DNA of 23,013 nucleotides from a virus, in the IMG/VR virus record IMGVR_UViG_3300018421_000234, positions 1 to 23,013 of that record; one strand, given 5' to 3'. Made by a program: the position numbers and the translations under genes. Below the pieces are notes generated by a model. It had not been told where the DNA came from and made no database searches. It saw only the letters and a list, made by a program, of their open reading frames with translations. Below are positions 1-11,900 of this stretch, one piece after another (positions within the stretch are counted from its first letter, which is position 1; each line of letters opens with the position of its first letter).

Positions 1-1
1 C

Positions 2-397
2 TTTTTGTGCGTCTCTCCTGATTATTCTGGTATTGTAACCCAGCATCTCTCCCATTCACTGTCCGTGGATGGGGAGATTTTTCATATAGAAGCGGTAAAT
101 GTGCCATTTCCTGACGAAAACCCCCTCAAGTATCAGGTAGATTTTGAACTAAACTATGCTGAGTGGTTATTAGATTGGAAAAAATTCGTTCTTATTGAAG
201 CAGGAGTGATCCGTGGTGGTAATTACACCTGGATTACCCAGACAATGGAGAAATTCATGGAGGGTAATTACTATACTGTTGCCCTATGTGAGAACATTGG
301 AAGCACATTTAAGAGTGATTTCGTCTCCCTTTACTATCAAGATAGTCAAATAGACCTTCATTTTTGGTGGGAACAACCCAATAACCATTGGCAATAA
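2..397 (+). CDS. Unrecognised protein, 5' end outside window (partial)
   Basis: This reading frame is open at the left edge of the window, so only its last 131 codons are seen. The TTG at position 5 is unlikely to be the true start because there is no stop upstream of it inside the window. The visible protein is acidic and rich in aromatic residues (for example NYAEWLLDW and FWWEQPNNHWQ at the C terminus). It has no obvious membrane segment, signal peptide or coiled coil. I do not recognise the family. Its place just upstream of gp25 and gp6, on the same strand, suggests a virion or baseplate-associated role, but that is inference from context only. It shares a 17-base exact repeat, coding YAEWL, with the end of the next gene. 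Confidence 0.6.
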   Translation, partial: FLCVSPDYSGIVTQHLSHSLSVDGEIFHIEAVNVPFPDENPLKYQVDFELNYAEWLLDWKKFVLIEAGVIRGGNYTWITQTMEKFMEGNYYTVALCENIGSTFKSDFVSLYYQDSQIDLHFWWEQPNNHWQ

Positions 398-400
398 ATA
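393..400 (+). promoter_or_regulatory. Weak late-promoter-like octamer AATAAATA
   Basis: AATAAATA differs from the T4 late promoter octamer TATAAATA at one base. It overlaps the stop codon of the upstream ORF and lies about 56 bases before the ATG of the 66-residue gene. One mismatch in an AT-rich genome is weak evidence, so this is only a candidate. Confidence 0.22.
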
Positions 401-446
401 AATTTGGAGATAGCAACCTCCCAAAAAGTTCTGGAAACAGATTTTT

Positions 447-451
447 GGAGG
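447..451 (+). promoter_or_regulatory. Ribosome binding site GGAGG
   Basis: GGAGG sits five bases before the ATG at 457. It decides the start of the 66-residue gene: the frame extends upstream to a TTG at 388, but that start overlaps the preceding ORF and has no such site. Confidence 0.7.
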
Positions 452-456
452 AAAAA

Positions 457-657
457 ATGGCAAATTATCCAAATCCAGATTATGATCCTGTTCAAATGGA
501 GGCAGAATTCGGCACAAAATGCCTAATTACCAATCCAGTTGCTGATTATTACCTTAAAAAAGCATCAAAACCGAAAAATAACCCCCCAAAAGACCGACTT
601 TCTCGACCATGTGGTGGAAAGGGGGGTTTTGACGACTATGCTGAGTGGTTAACCTGA
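457..657 (+). CDS. Small hypothetical protein, 66 residues
   Basis: The start is the ATG at 457, chosen for the GGAGG five bases upstream. The product begins MANYPNPDYDPVQMEAEFG, has a Lys/Pro-rich middle (KKASKPKNNPPKDR) and ends with a Gly-rich stretch followed by DDYAEWLT. No membrane segment or signal peptide is visible, and I do not recognise a family. It lies 25 bases upstream of gp25 in the same direction, so it is probably expressed with the baseplate genes. A small tail accessory protein is possible but unproven. The last codons repeat 17 bases found in the upstream ORF. An 8-base inverted repeat (AACCCCCC at 580-587, GGGGGGTT at 621-628) falls inside the gene. Confidence 0.7.
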   Translation: MANYPNPDYDPVQMEAEFGTKCLITNPVADYYLKKASKPKNNPPKDRLSRPCGGKGGFDDYAEWLT

Positions 658-659
658 TA

Positions 660-674
660 TATAAAATATAAAAC
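660..674 (+). promoter_or_regulatory. Possible weak late promoter before gp25
   Basis: The 25-base gap before gp25 is almost entirely A and T and contains two overlapping near-matches to the T4 late octamer, TATAAAAT (660-667) and TATAAAAC (667-674). Neither is exact. The position, 8 to 15 bases before the ATG at 683, is close for a promoter. A degenerate late promoter or a plain AT-rich leader are both possible. Confidence 0.25.
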
Positions 675-682
675 CAAGTAAA

Positions 683-1075
683 ATGGCAACAGTATCCAAA
701 AAATTTGTTGATCTGAACCCTAATTTTGAGAAAAATCCCCTGACTGGGGACTTACCTCTTCTTAAAAATGTAGATGCCATCAAACAATCGGTAAAGCACA
801 TCGTTTTGACTGCCCGTGGTGAACGACCATTTCGCCCATTTTTTGGTAGTACTGCAAGTTCAGCACTTTTTGACAATTTTGACATTGTTGTTAGTGACAC
901 TATCACCGTTGCTATTGAAGATGCTCTACGTGCATATGAACCTAGAGTTGAAGTATTAGAAGTTATCTTCGTTGACGACATTGATAATAACTCTCTGGAC
1001 GTAACTATCGAATATAGAATTGTTGGGATACCACTTGATCCACAGTCACTTAATCTTATCTTAGAAAGGGTATAA
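683..1075 (+). CDS. 25: Baseplate wedge subunit gp25
   Basis: The product has 130 residues, the usual size for T4 gp25 (about 132) and for the GPW/gp25 family. This protein is part of the inner baseplate wedge of contractile tails, where it joins the gp6-gp7 core and is thought to help start sheath assembly. The family signature EPR is present as YEPRVEV near residues 89-95, preceded by the typical ALRAYEPR helix. Residues around 35-55 (QSVKHIVLTARGERPFRPFFG) match the conserved N-terminal half, where an I-R-GERPF..FG-like pattern is usual. The stop codon overlaps the start of gp6 by one base (TAATG), so the two are probably translationally coupled. No strong ribosome site precedes the ATG. 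Confidence 0.95.
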   Translation: MATVSKKFVDLNPNFEKNPLTGDLPLLKNVDAIKQSVKHIVLTARGERPFRPFFGSTASSALFDNFDIVVSDTITVAIEDALRAYEPRVEVLEVIFVDDIDNNSLDVTIEYRIVGIPLDPQSLNLILERV

Positions 1076-2922
1076 TGGCATTTAACCAAGTAACAAATCT
1101 AGATTTTGAGGATATTAAGACAAGTTTAAAGGAGTACCTACGTGCTTCTGAAACTTTTACTGACTACAATTTTGAAGGTTCGGTATTATCTCAACTTCTG
1201 GATGTTTTAGCGTATAATACTTACTATTCTGCAGTTAACGCTAACCTTGTTGCTAATGAGGTGTTCTTTGATAGTGCATCTATCAGAGAGAATGTCGTTT
1301 CACTTGCAAAATTGATCGGATATACTCCTAGATCAGCAAAAGCAGCAAAAGCGACTATCACAGTCGATATAGAAGTCCCCCCATCGATCCCTGTATTGAC
1401 CCTGAAGAAGGGTGTAGCGTTTACTGGGTCCAACGGTGAGGGGACTTTTGTATTTTCGCTTCTAGATGATACTACAAGAGAAGCATACATTGACGTAAAC
1501 GGTGTCAGGAAGATCACTTTCAGTCAATTAGAAGTTTATCAAGGAAATATCTTAAATATCAGTTACGTTGTTGATACATCAACAAAACAGAAGTTTATCA
1601 TTCCTAATGAGAATGCTGATGTAGGAACTTTGAGAGTTATTGTTGATGAAATTAATAACGACATCCCACAAACGTATAGAACTGTAAGAGACATCACCGA
1701 AATTGGTGCTGCTGATAAAGTATACTTCTTACAAGAGACCAAAACTGAGAGATATGAAGTTATTTTTGGTGATGACGTTTTTGGACGTAAATTAAAGAAT
1801 AAAGATATCATCACTATGGAGTATTTGGTCACTAATATGGATAGTGGCAATGAATGTAGTGAATTTAACTTTGTAGGAACATTACAATATAACAATACTG
1901 TAATTACAGACGTAAATCCAGTAATTACCACAAATATTTCTTCTGTTGAAGGAGCACAACCTGAAAGTATCAGTTCTATCAAGTATCTTGCTCCTAGATT
2001 CTATGCATCTCAGAAGAGAGCAGTCACTGTAAGAGATTATGAGACCCTTGTAGCAGATCTATATCCTAATCTTGACTCATTATCAGTATTTGGTGGAGAA
2101 GATGCTGAACCACCTCAGTATGGTAAAGTATTCATCGTTGCAAAACCAGTAGGAGCAGAAAAACTTACTACTACAGGTAAGCAAGAACTTCAAAAGTCGA
2201 TCAAGAACTATAGCGTACTTTCTGTTGTTCCTGAAATTCTTGATCCATCATACGTTTACCTAGAATTTGATTCTTATGTTTATTATGATGCCAATAGAAC
2301 TCGTAGGTCTTCTACACAGGTAAATGAACTGGTCAAGAAAACTATTTTTAACTTTGGATCGTCTAAAGACATTAACAGATTCAATGGTAAATTCAAATAC
2401 AGTAAATTAGTAGCAGAAATTGATGATTCTGATCCTGGTATTACCTCAAACATTACCAGAGTTCGTTTGAGAAAGAATTTACAAGTTCTTTCTAATATTT
2501 TTGCTTCGTATCAAGTTTGCTATGGTAATAGAATTTCATCAAACACTGATGTAATCTCTTCTGGATTTAAAATTACAGGAGAAAATACAAATTATACATT
2601 CTACTTTGAAAAAGTTTCTAATAGTAATACTCTTGCTATTTTCCGCTATGATGGAAGTGAAAAGAGGTATTACAGCAAGAACATTGGGTTTATTGACTAT
2701 GAAAGAGGCGAAATAAATATTAGTGCGATTAATGTAAACAGAACAGTAGACGGTACAGGTTATATTAAGTTTTCTGTTATCCCTGCGTCTAACGATATTG
2801 TTGCATTACGTGATTTGTATATTACAATCGCACAGGAAGATGTTAAAGTCACTACTATTGTTGACCAATTATCATCTTCATCGAGAACATCAGGTGTAGG
2901 TCAAATTCCAGTATCTAGTTAG
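1075..2922 (+). CDS. 6: Baseplate wedge subunit gp6 (baseplate J-like)
   Basis: The product has 615 residues against roughly 660 for T4 gp6. gp6 dimers form the continuous ring that links the baseplate wedges, and it is the T4 counterpart of P2 gpJ. The N terminus is diagnostic: LDFEDIKTSLKEYL, then DYNFEGSVLSQLLDVLAYNT, then NLVANEVFFDSASIRENVVS and AKLIGYTPRSAKAAKA, within about residues 10-100. The middle holds the J-like core, with YEVIFGDDVFGRKL near residues 227-240 and APRFYASQKRAVTVRDYETLV near 305-325. The start overlaps the stop of gp25 and has an AAAGGG upstream. The giant gp7-position gene begins two bases after the stop. I see no disruption. Confidence 0.96.
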   Translation: MAFNQVTNLDFEDIKTSLKEYLRASETFTDYNFEGSVLSQLLDVLAYNTYYSAVNANLVANEVFFDSASIRENVVSLAKLIGYTPRSAKAAKATITVDIEVPPSIPVLTLKKGVAFTGSNGEGTFVFSLLDDTTREAYIDVNGVRKITFSQLEVYQGNILNISYVVDTSTKQKFIIPNENADVGTLRVIVDEINNDIPQTYRTVRDITEIGAADKVYFLQETKTERYEVIFGDDVFGRKLKNKDIITMEYLVTNMDSGNECSEFNFVGTLQYNNTVITDVNPVITTNISSVEGAQPESISSIKYLAPRFYASQKRAVTVRDYETLVADLYPNLDSLSVFGGEDAEPPQYGKVFIVAKPVGAEKLTTTGKQELQKSIKNYSVLSVVPEILDPSYVYLEFDSYVYYDANRTRRSSTQVNELVKKTIFNFGSSKDINRFNGKFKYSKLVAEIDDSDPGITSNITRVRLRKNLQVLSNIFASYQVCYGNRISSNTDVISSGFKITGENTNYTFYFEKVSNSNTLAIFRYDGSEKRYYSKNIGFIDYERGEINISAINVNRTVDGTGYIKFSVIPASNDIVALRDLYITIAQEDVKVTTIVDQLSSSSRTSGVGQIPVSS

Positions 2923-2924
2923 AT

Positions 2925-5900
2925 ATGTTAAACGATTTAAAAGTATCGTCTTGTATTAGAGGTCAAATTCCTCAATACTATCCGAACGAGTATCCAAATT
3001 TAGTTAATTTTTTAAAAGATTACTATAAATTTTTAGAAGTCAATAGTAATCCTTTAGATTTAATTAATAGCACGTTAGATCTGGTAGATATTGACACGTA
3101 TAGTGGGGTAGATCTTACTGCAACATTAACTGCTCCCGTATTACAGGGACAGAGTGAGATCACTGTGCTTGACTATGTTGAATTTCCAAAAAATGATGGA
3201 TTACTTAAAATCAACGACGAAGTAATCCTGTATAAGACCAGAGAGCACGTTTTAGATGGTGAGACAAAACTCACGGTCTTTAAAGAGTGTAAGCGTGGAT
3301 TTACTTATAATGATTTAGACATTGATACTGGATTTACTGCAAATATTTCAACGATTGATGTATCCCATAGTGTTACCTCAGTTGTATACAACCAATCATA
3401 TGCTTATGTTCTTTATTTCTTAGAGAAACTCAGAGCACAGTATCTTTCTGATTTTCCTAAGAATATCTTAGCAGATAATCTCAATAATGTCAACTTTAAC
3501 CTTCTCCTCAAGAGAATTAAGGATTTCTACTTATCTAAGGGAACTCCTAGTGGCATTGACTTCTACTTTAAGTTCCTTTTCCAGAAGCAACCACAATTAC
3601 TGAATTATAATGAATATTTGATGGCACCTTCTGATGCCATCTATCAAAGTAAGAATATTGTACGTATTCAGACCTTAGATGATTATTACATTCCTGAACT
3701 TAGTGGAAACTCATTAATTCAGTTAAATACTGAATATCCAGTACAAACTACTGAAAACGTTTATACATTTGCAAGTCAAGTATATGAAGCAGAGATTGCA
3801 AATGCAGAAACTATTGTACCCACAAATTTCACTATTATTACTGCACAAATTCAAGAGAATAAACTGTATGTAGATTCTACGTATGGATTTGCAAATAGTG
3901 GATTTCTTAGAATCAATAATAGTATTGTAGAATATTCAGACAAAGAAGAGAATTATTTTGTTATTGATAATTTACCAGAATATTATGCAGTAAGTGATAA
4001 AGTGTATGAAGGTAGAACACTTGCTACTGTTAAAGATAGACCAGATTCGTATTTTGTAATTTATGCTGGCGTTTTGGGATTTGAAATTGATAAGAACTAC
4101 ACTTATTACCAAAAAGGTGATTTTGGATTTGTAAGTGATGTTATTGAAGAAACTGATCTATTGGTTTCTGGTTGGCAATTCAATGATGTATTGCCTGTAG
4201 AGTTAAGATATGATTATCTTCCAGGTATAACATCAGCATATACTGATGAAGATGCAGTTTATCTGTATACATCTGGATTGCCTTATTATGATATTGCACC
4301 CTCTACAACTCTTAACAATAAAAATGTTTTAATTGAAGATGCTAGAATTTTAAAGAAAATTCCTAGAACATTTAAAAAGACATCAGAAGGTTTTAGATTT
4401 TCTACTCAACCTAACAGTCCTGTAGGATTTCTTCGTGATGGCACTGTAATTTACAATTGGAAGAGTTCTACTACTTTTATTAGAGGTGGTGTAAAGCGTA
4501 TTGATATTGTTGATGGTGGAGATAACTATAACGTCAACAATCCACCAACTCTTTCTATCGATTCTCCATTAGATAATTCTGGGACAGGTGCTAGTGCTTC
4601 GTTAATTGTAAATGGTGGCGTTAAAGAAGTTTATGTATTAGATAGTGGACAAGGTTATCCAAGTAACACATTAGTTACTCTTGAGAAAGATCCTACTGAT
4701 AATGTTTACACTGGAGAAAACTTTAGACCAGCAACACTTCAAGCAATTGTTGTAAAAGGTAAAATTTCTAAAATTAGAGTTGTCGATCCAGGATTTGGAT
4801 ACACAAAACAACCTACTATATCAATTTCCCCATCCTACAACATCACTAGAAATCAACTGCCAGTGGGCACCACAGTGCCCTTCGATGCCGTTGTAGATCT
4901 GTTTGTAGGTGGACCTATCGGACAGGTCGTTATTGACGATCCAGGGTCATTCTACGATAGGGATCCAAACTATGAGGTATCATATGGTGTTGCTGCATCT
5001 GCCTCAATTACTATTGAAAATGGTCGTATTGTAGAAGCACAGGTAGTTAATGCTGGTAATGGTTATAATTCATCTCCTATCGTTGAAGTAGTAGATGAAT
5101 CTGGGCAAGGATTTGGTGGTAGAATTTATGCACAATGGAATGCTCAAACTAAATCTATTGATGATTATGTAGTATTGAATGCAGGTATTAATTATTCAAA
5201 TATCAATACCGTAGCAAAAATCTACGAGTCAGGTAGTGGAGCAATTTTTAATATTTCAGTAGAATCTTGGAATTTAATCAATAATTGGAATACCGCAAAT
5301 GATTTCTATTATTTTAATAATAATGGTGGATATCTTTATGGCGATAATGTTATTTCTACAGACACAGGTACTAAATTTGGCAAAAAATATTCAGTATTAG
5401 GTTTCCCCCGTGAACTTGGATTGACAAATCCACAAACAGGTAAAGTTGAAACGATTGCATTAAATACAAACACAGGACATTCTCCAATTATTGGTTTTGC
5501 TCTAGATGGAGCACCTATCTATGGTCCATTTGGATATGAAAATCCATTAGATGCTAATTCTGATGTTATTAGAATGGTATCTGGATATCAAATTAAATCA
5601 AATGCAGAAACCCCAGCAATTAGAAATGTTGGAATTTTAGGAACATATACTAAAGGTTCATTCCAAGAAGATTATAAGTGGAATATTAACGTTGCTACGT
5701 TAGATAGGCAGAATGGAAGATATTGTATAACACCAGAGTATCCCAATGGTGTATATGCTTACTTTATGACGGTTAATCGTAATAATAAGAGAATTGGATA
5801 CCCATATTTTATTGGTCCTGAGTTTGCAGGTGAAGTATATGAAGAATTTAACTTCCTTGAGGGTATTAGACCAGAAAATCTCACTAATGTTAAAAGATAC

Positions 5901-8900
5901 CTTTCTCCATACTCAAATTCTGTACCAAAACCATTAGATGTTGGTAAGTTCCAAGTATCTGGAGTTCCAATTTCAGATGATGCTAAAGTAGATAGCGTTT
6001 CTGTTATTTCTTCTGGAACTGGTTATAAAATTGGAGATACTGTAACATTTGATGATTCTGATACTGGTGGTTTTGGTGCTGCTGGATTTGTAAGTATTCT
6101 TAGAGGAAAACCCGTTACTTCAGTAACTTCTGATTTATATGATCTATTAGAATATAAAGATGAAAATATTCCATTTGGAGTTGGTGCAACAATTAAAACT
6201 GCTGATGGATTTACTGCAGACATCTATGCAATTGATCAGATCAATAAAAAAGCGTATTTGGAAAATGTTTCTGGAGATGTACCTGTTAGAGATGAAGTAA
6301 TTTACGATAATGATCTAACTACACAATTACTCACGTTTACTGAACTGACAGGTGTTGATGTTTCAACTGTGGCGATTGGTACTACCCAACAAACAGCAGC
6401 ATTAGTAAACAACATCACTCAATCTACAAAATTAATTGAGTTGAAAACTTTTGCTAACTGTACTATTAATGATTTCTTCTCAAATTACAAAAGAATCATT
6501 AAAATTAATAATGAATACATGAGAGTGTTGAAGATTGATATTACTAACAATACAGCATTAGTAGAAAGAGGGTATGAATCATTTGTTACATCTCATAGTG
6601 CTGATGATCCAATTGTATTATTAGATGAAATTGATGTATTTGATAGTTCTGAATTTTTGATCAACGATATTATTAAAATTGATAATGAAATCTTTAAAGT
6701 TGTCAATATTAGAGTAGAAAAGCAGTATGAAGTAGTTGCTACTAAAATTGATGATGGAACTGGAACTCAATTTGGCACTCAATATTACTTGTACCTTAAT
6801 GGAGTGAAGCAAGAGAATAGTAATGCTCCAATTGGAGTACCATTTGATCAAGCAGTTGTTCAATTGAACAATGATGGAGATATTGAAGATTTAATTTTTG
6901 ATACCAATATTTACACTTATGCTGCAAACCCCACTGCTGTAATTTCAACATCAGCAACATATCCAACTGAGCAACAATTACTTGCAAATCCAAATTTAAT
7001 TGTACCAAATACTGATATTAAAGCATCGACTTATAAGCATACTTTGGTTTTGGAGAGACAGGCATATGATAGTATCATTGCAGCACACTATCCAAGAACT
7101 TCTGTATATCGTTTGACTTTTGTTAATGCTAGAGTTCAATCGTACTCAACTAATCAAAGATTAGCACGTCTTTCTGTTCAAAATTCAGATATTGTTCTTA
7201 ATGAGAACATTTCAATTTCTGCTGCTACTGCACAAACAGTAAACTATACAATATCGTATGCTTATAACGGTGGAAATCCAATTTTAACTGGTATTGGAAC
7301 ATCTTTAGTTTTGTATGAAAACTCAAACTACGTTTTTGAATTAGATCCAAGTTCTGATAACATTTTTGTTAATTTCTACACACCATCCAATACCACAACA
7401 AAACAGAAAGAGTATTTTGATTTAGATATTGAAAGAGTTTATGATATTAGTGATAATTTAGAAAGATTTACACTTAGACCTAAGGATTATAATCTAACTG
7501 AACTAGTAATGAGAATTTCTGGTTCTAATGGATTCCATATTGATGTTAAATTGAATATTACTCCAGAACCCATTAACGGTGACTATATTGTAGTAAATTC
7601 CTCACCTTCATTTATTGAAGTACCAGTAGAAACCAATTTATTATTTGAATCTTTATACAATCAAACAAATATTAAGTATACCACCATATCTAAAACTGCT
7701 TCTGGTGGTATTGATGTAGTAACTTTATCTTCTGGTGGTTTTGGTTACAACACTGTTCCTAGTATTTCAGGAGTCGAATCTGTTTCTGGAACTGGAGCAA
7801 TTTTAGAATCAGTATCTAATAATATTGGTTTAATTAATAGTATTGTTGCAGTAAATTCAGGATATGGGTATAATCCAAATCCCGCACTAAAACCAACGTT
7901 AGTATTTCCTAGAATTGCAAAAATTAATAGAAACTTTATTGTAAAATCGGTAGCACTTACCAACAAAGGTGAGGGATTCCTCTTTACTCCAAATATTGTC
8001 GTTTCTGGTGGTGGACTTGGTTCTGGATCTTCAGATCATGCTGTATTAACTCCAATTATTACAAATGAAGTTTTTAGTGGAGTAAGTGTTGATTTTTCAG
8101 GAGTAGGATATAGTACTGCACCAACAATTACAGTTGAAAAATTATTCTTCTGCACAGTTAATGCTAACGGTGAAATTCTGTTTAAATTTAGTTTCAGAAG
8201 GTATATTCGAGATGATGATTCATTCATTTTAAGAGCATTCTATAATGATGCCAATGGTGATCTACAATCTGCAGATAGCACTGTCACATTCTATGCAACA
8301 CTGGGTTCTTCTACCGTTTCTGCAAAACTTTTACCAGGAAGTCAGTTAGCAGTAAATCCAAGAGATTATATTACAACACCAGAAGAACCACTTTACTATC
8401 AACTTATTTTAGCAGAGAGAACTGCTGAATTAACTGCAATTGTTGAAAAATCAACTTTCATTGCGGGTGAAAAAGTAATATTTAATGATAATCCTGCATT
8501 GTTTGGATTTGTATCCAGGCAGCAAGGATGGCAACCAAATAATTCAATTTTAAGAATTGAGAAAACTAATTATGAGGCAAAAGTCAATGATAGAGTGACT
8601 GGTGCAAGTTCTTCTTCTTTTGGTTACATTAGTGAAACATTTGGTGTAGAATGTGATGGAACACTTAATGCACTGATTGAAACACCTAAACAATTCTTGA
8701 ATTCTAAATCATTCCTTGGGATTAATGCATTAAAAATCCAAGATAGTTTTAGATATCAAAAATATGCTTATGAAATTGGTATCGATGTACCATTTAATAA
8801 TTGGAAAGATAACTATCAAAAAGCAGCACACCCAACAGGATTTAACCTGTTTGCAAAAACTGCAATTACAAATGCAATCACAGCAAAACCATCAGCAGCA

Positions 8901-11900
8901 ACTACAGTTAAAATTTCAACTGATATTTCATCTGTAGCAAGATTGAAGCAAAAAAATAATTATATTATTGCTAGAAACGCTGGATTTGATGAAGTAGAGG
9001 TTATTAATAGATTGCTAACTGACGTTAAAGAATTAAAATCTTCAGTAGTTGCTACTTTTGAAGATTTTTCAAGTCAGTTTGATGGAGTAAAGAGCACTTT
9101 TGAGTTAAAAATCTTAGATCCAATTACACAAACTTATTTGGAAAATGATCAGTATGATATTGATCAAATGGTAGTATCCCTTGATAATATTATTCAATCA
9201 TATGGAACATCTTGGACAGTTATTGACTCTAGCAAAGAGTTTAATTTTACTTCAGTTCAGCAAGCTGGAGAATTACTTCCTTCTGGTGAAATTTTAACAT
9301 ATAGACAATTCAATGAAGATGCTGTAATTTATAACTACGCAGAAACTTCAACTAGTGTAACTGATACATTTACTATCAGACAGCAAGATACTAATCTATT
9401 CCCTGGATCAGTATATGCTCCGATTGTTGCAGAAAAATGGTTAGTATTTGTAGATGGTGTTCATCAACAAGCATCTTCTTATACGTTAACTACAGATACT
9501 ATCACATTCTCTGAAGATATTTCTACAGATTCTCAAATTTCAGTTCGTTATATTAGTTCGTTGCTTGCGAACGATTTTACTTCTGGATCAGTAACTTCTG
9601 GTGTTGCAGTTGCTTTGTCTAACAAACCAAGTATTACATCTAAAGAAAGTTATTTTGTCTTTGTTGATGGTATGCTACTGTCAACTAGTGATTATGAATT
9701 AGATTCAAATAATAACGTGGTATTTAATTATGGATTTACTTATGATTCATTATCTGTATGCATTGACAGTTTGGGTGTTTCACTTGATTCTTCAACCCAT
9801 GTATTAATTGAAAACCTGTATCGTTATAAGATTGAAGATGGATCTACGGAAATCCCAGCTGGATTTAGTTTAAATCCAGAAGATTATATTGTTGATATCG
9901 CTGGTATTATTCAAACTCCATTTATTGCGTACAGTTCTGCTACTAGTGGAGTCAGACAAATATTATTCAATGAACCACCTCAAAGATATGTGGATCCAGA
10001 TAGAGTCAGTGGAAGGCAATTTATTGGATTGTTGTATCAAAGAGAAGATGCTGCAGGAGTGACATCAACACCAAACTTCCAGTTTGATGATGTTAGTAGA
10101 AACATAATTCATCTTAAAGATAATCCACAAGATTTTATAATTGGAGATTATGTAAATACGTCCACATCATCAGCAGCGATTGTTGAAAAATCGGTTTCAA
10201 CAAATAGAAAAGTTGTTGAAACTGGTTATAGTGGGTCAGTTGCATCTTCTGCAACATTTGATATTATTGTTTCTGATATCAAACGTCTCTATGTTGGTGA
10301 TAGAGTTAAATTTAATAGTGCCTTTGGTATGACCAGTATTCTTGATAATGAATTAGAGATTAGTGCAATTGACAGATTAACTAAAACCGTAACTATTACA
10401 AATATTTCACCATCTACGTTAACAATCTCTATTCAGCAAGATACTTCTATCAGATTTAATAGAATTTACCTTGTAGTAGATCAATTAGAAACAACAGTAC
10501 CAGATAGAGATGATGCTTTTGTTGCAAACGATACCTTATTGTCTGGATTTATTTCTTCACAAAAAACAGGCATTACTACAATTGCTAATGAACCATTTGG
10601 TATCCTTGATGTTGACACTGAAATTACTGTAAATAATGCTTCGGTATTTGCACAGAATGATTACGTCCTTCTCAATAATAGTGAAGTAGTTAAGATTACT
10701 AATATCGTTTCAAATACTCTTACCATAGTTCGTTCTCAGTTAAAAACTGAAGCATCTCTTTCTTATGGCAATGGAATTACTGTTGAGAAAATTATTCCAC
10801 AAGAAGTCACAGTATCTCAGTTCTTTAGAGGATTTGACGGGGATAAAACTACCTTTGTCTTAGCAGAACAGGAGCAACCAGTTTTCATTGAGGCAAACAA
10901 AGACCTATTCATTATTGTCAATGGAGTACTTCAAATTCGTGGATCTTCTTATCAATTAAATGAAGTTGGTGGTCCATCTCCATACACTGAAATAGTGTTC
11001 TTTGAACCACCACAGGCAAGAACTCCCTTTAATGCGTTCTATGTTGGTGAAACTATTGCTATTCAAGATATTTCACCTCAATTTAATGGTGTTGATACTT
11101 TATTTGATTTAAGAAGTACGACTGGAGAGATCTTTAGTTTACTTGTTCAAAACTACCCAGATATTAATGTATCTGCTAACCTACTTCTGTTTATTGATGG
11201 TGTATATCAAATTCCATCAAGTAACTTAGGTGATGGTGTTCAATCTTATCCAGATTCGGTTTCAGCATTCCAATTATTAGGTAGTTCTATTGAATTTACT
11301 TCAGCACCAAGATCTGGATCTAGTTTTGAAGGTTATATCTTTGTTGGTTCTTCTAATGACTATAAGAGTACTGATATTGATGCTACCATTGAAGATGGTG
11401 ATATTATCATTCAAAGTAATGAAATTTCACCTAGAAAGATCTTTAACATTACAAGTGCCACAAAAATGTCAGTCAATACATCATCTGGAGTAATTGATAC
11501 AACTCCAAATGCTGGTATTGAAATTGCTGCAGGTGACTATGGATGGTGGAAAACAGATGTACTTAAAGTTACTAGAATTAGAGAATCTTTACGTGCAAGA
11601 AGAACAATTCCTTCTACTATAATTGGATTTGGTGGATCTTCACCATACCCACTTTCTGGGAAAACTCTTTACACAATTTCCCTACAAACTATTGAACTTG
11701 ACGATCTTTCCTCAGATTTACCACAATCTCCAGATGACGATAGTAATTTGATTAGTTTTATTCTTCCTGCAACTGCCAACTTCCCAGAAAGAGCAATCAA
11801 CGCTACATATACAACTTATGTACCTAGATTAACATCATCTTCTGGTTCTGATGAACTTCAAGGTGTAAAAGTTGGATTTGATCTTCCATTTAATCAGATT

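Noticed and set aside
5-7. TTG as the start of the first gene
   Set aside because: The frame is open through the window edge and no ribosome site can be seen, so the gene is treated as truncated on its left.
388-456. Upstream TTG extension of the 66-residue gene
   Set aside because: It overlaps the preceding ORF and lacks a ribosome site, whereas the ATG at 457 has GGAGG at ideal spacing.
580-628. Inverted repeat AACCCCCC / GGGGGGTT as a terminator
   Set aside because: The eight-base arms are separated by 33 bases, lie inside a gene and are not followed by a useful T-run. Homopolymer arms pair easily by chance.
649-1089. Minus-strand ORF opposite gp25
   Set aside because: It is the shadow of the very clear gp25 gene, with no homology features or start signal of its own.
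3024-3031. TATAAATT as an internal late promoter at the start of the giant gene
   Set aside because: It has one mismatch, lies about 100 bases inside the coding region and precedes no gene start.
7745-8227. Minus-strand ORFs opposite the giant gene
   Set aside because: They are antisense shadows of the Gly-Tyr repeat block and show no independent start signals or recognisable protein features.
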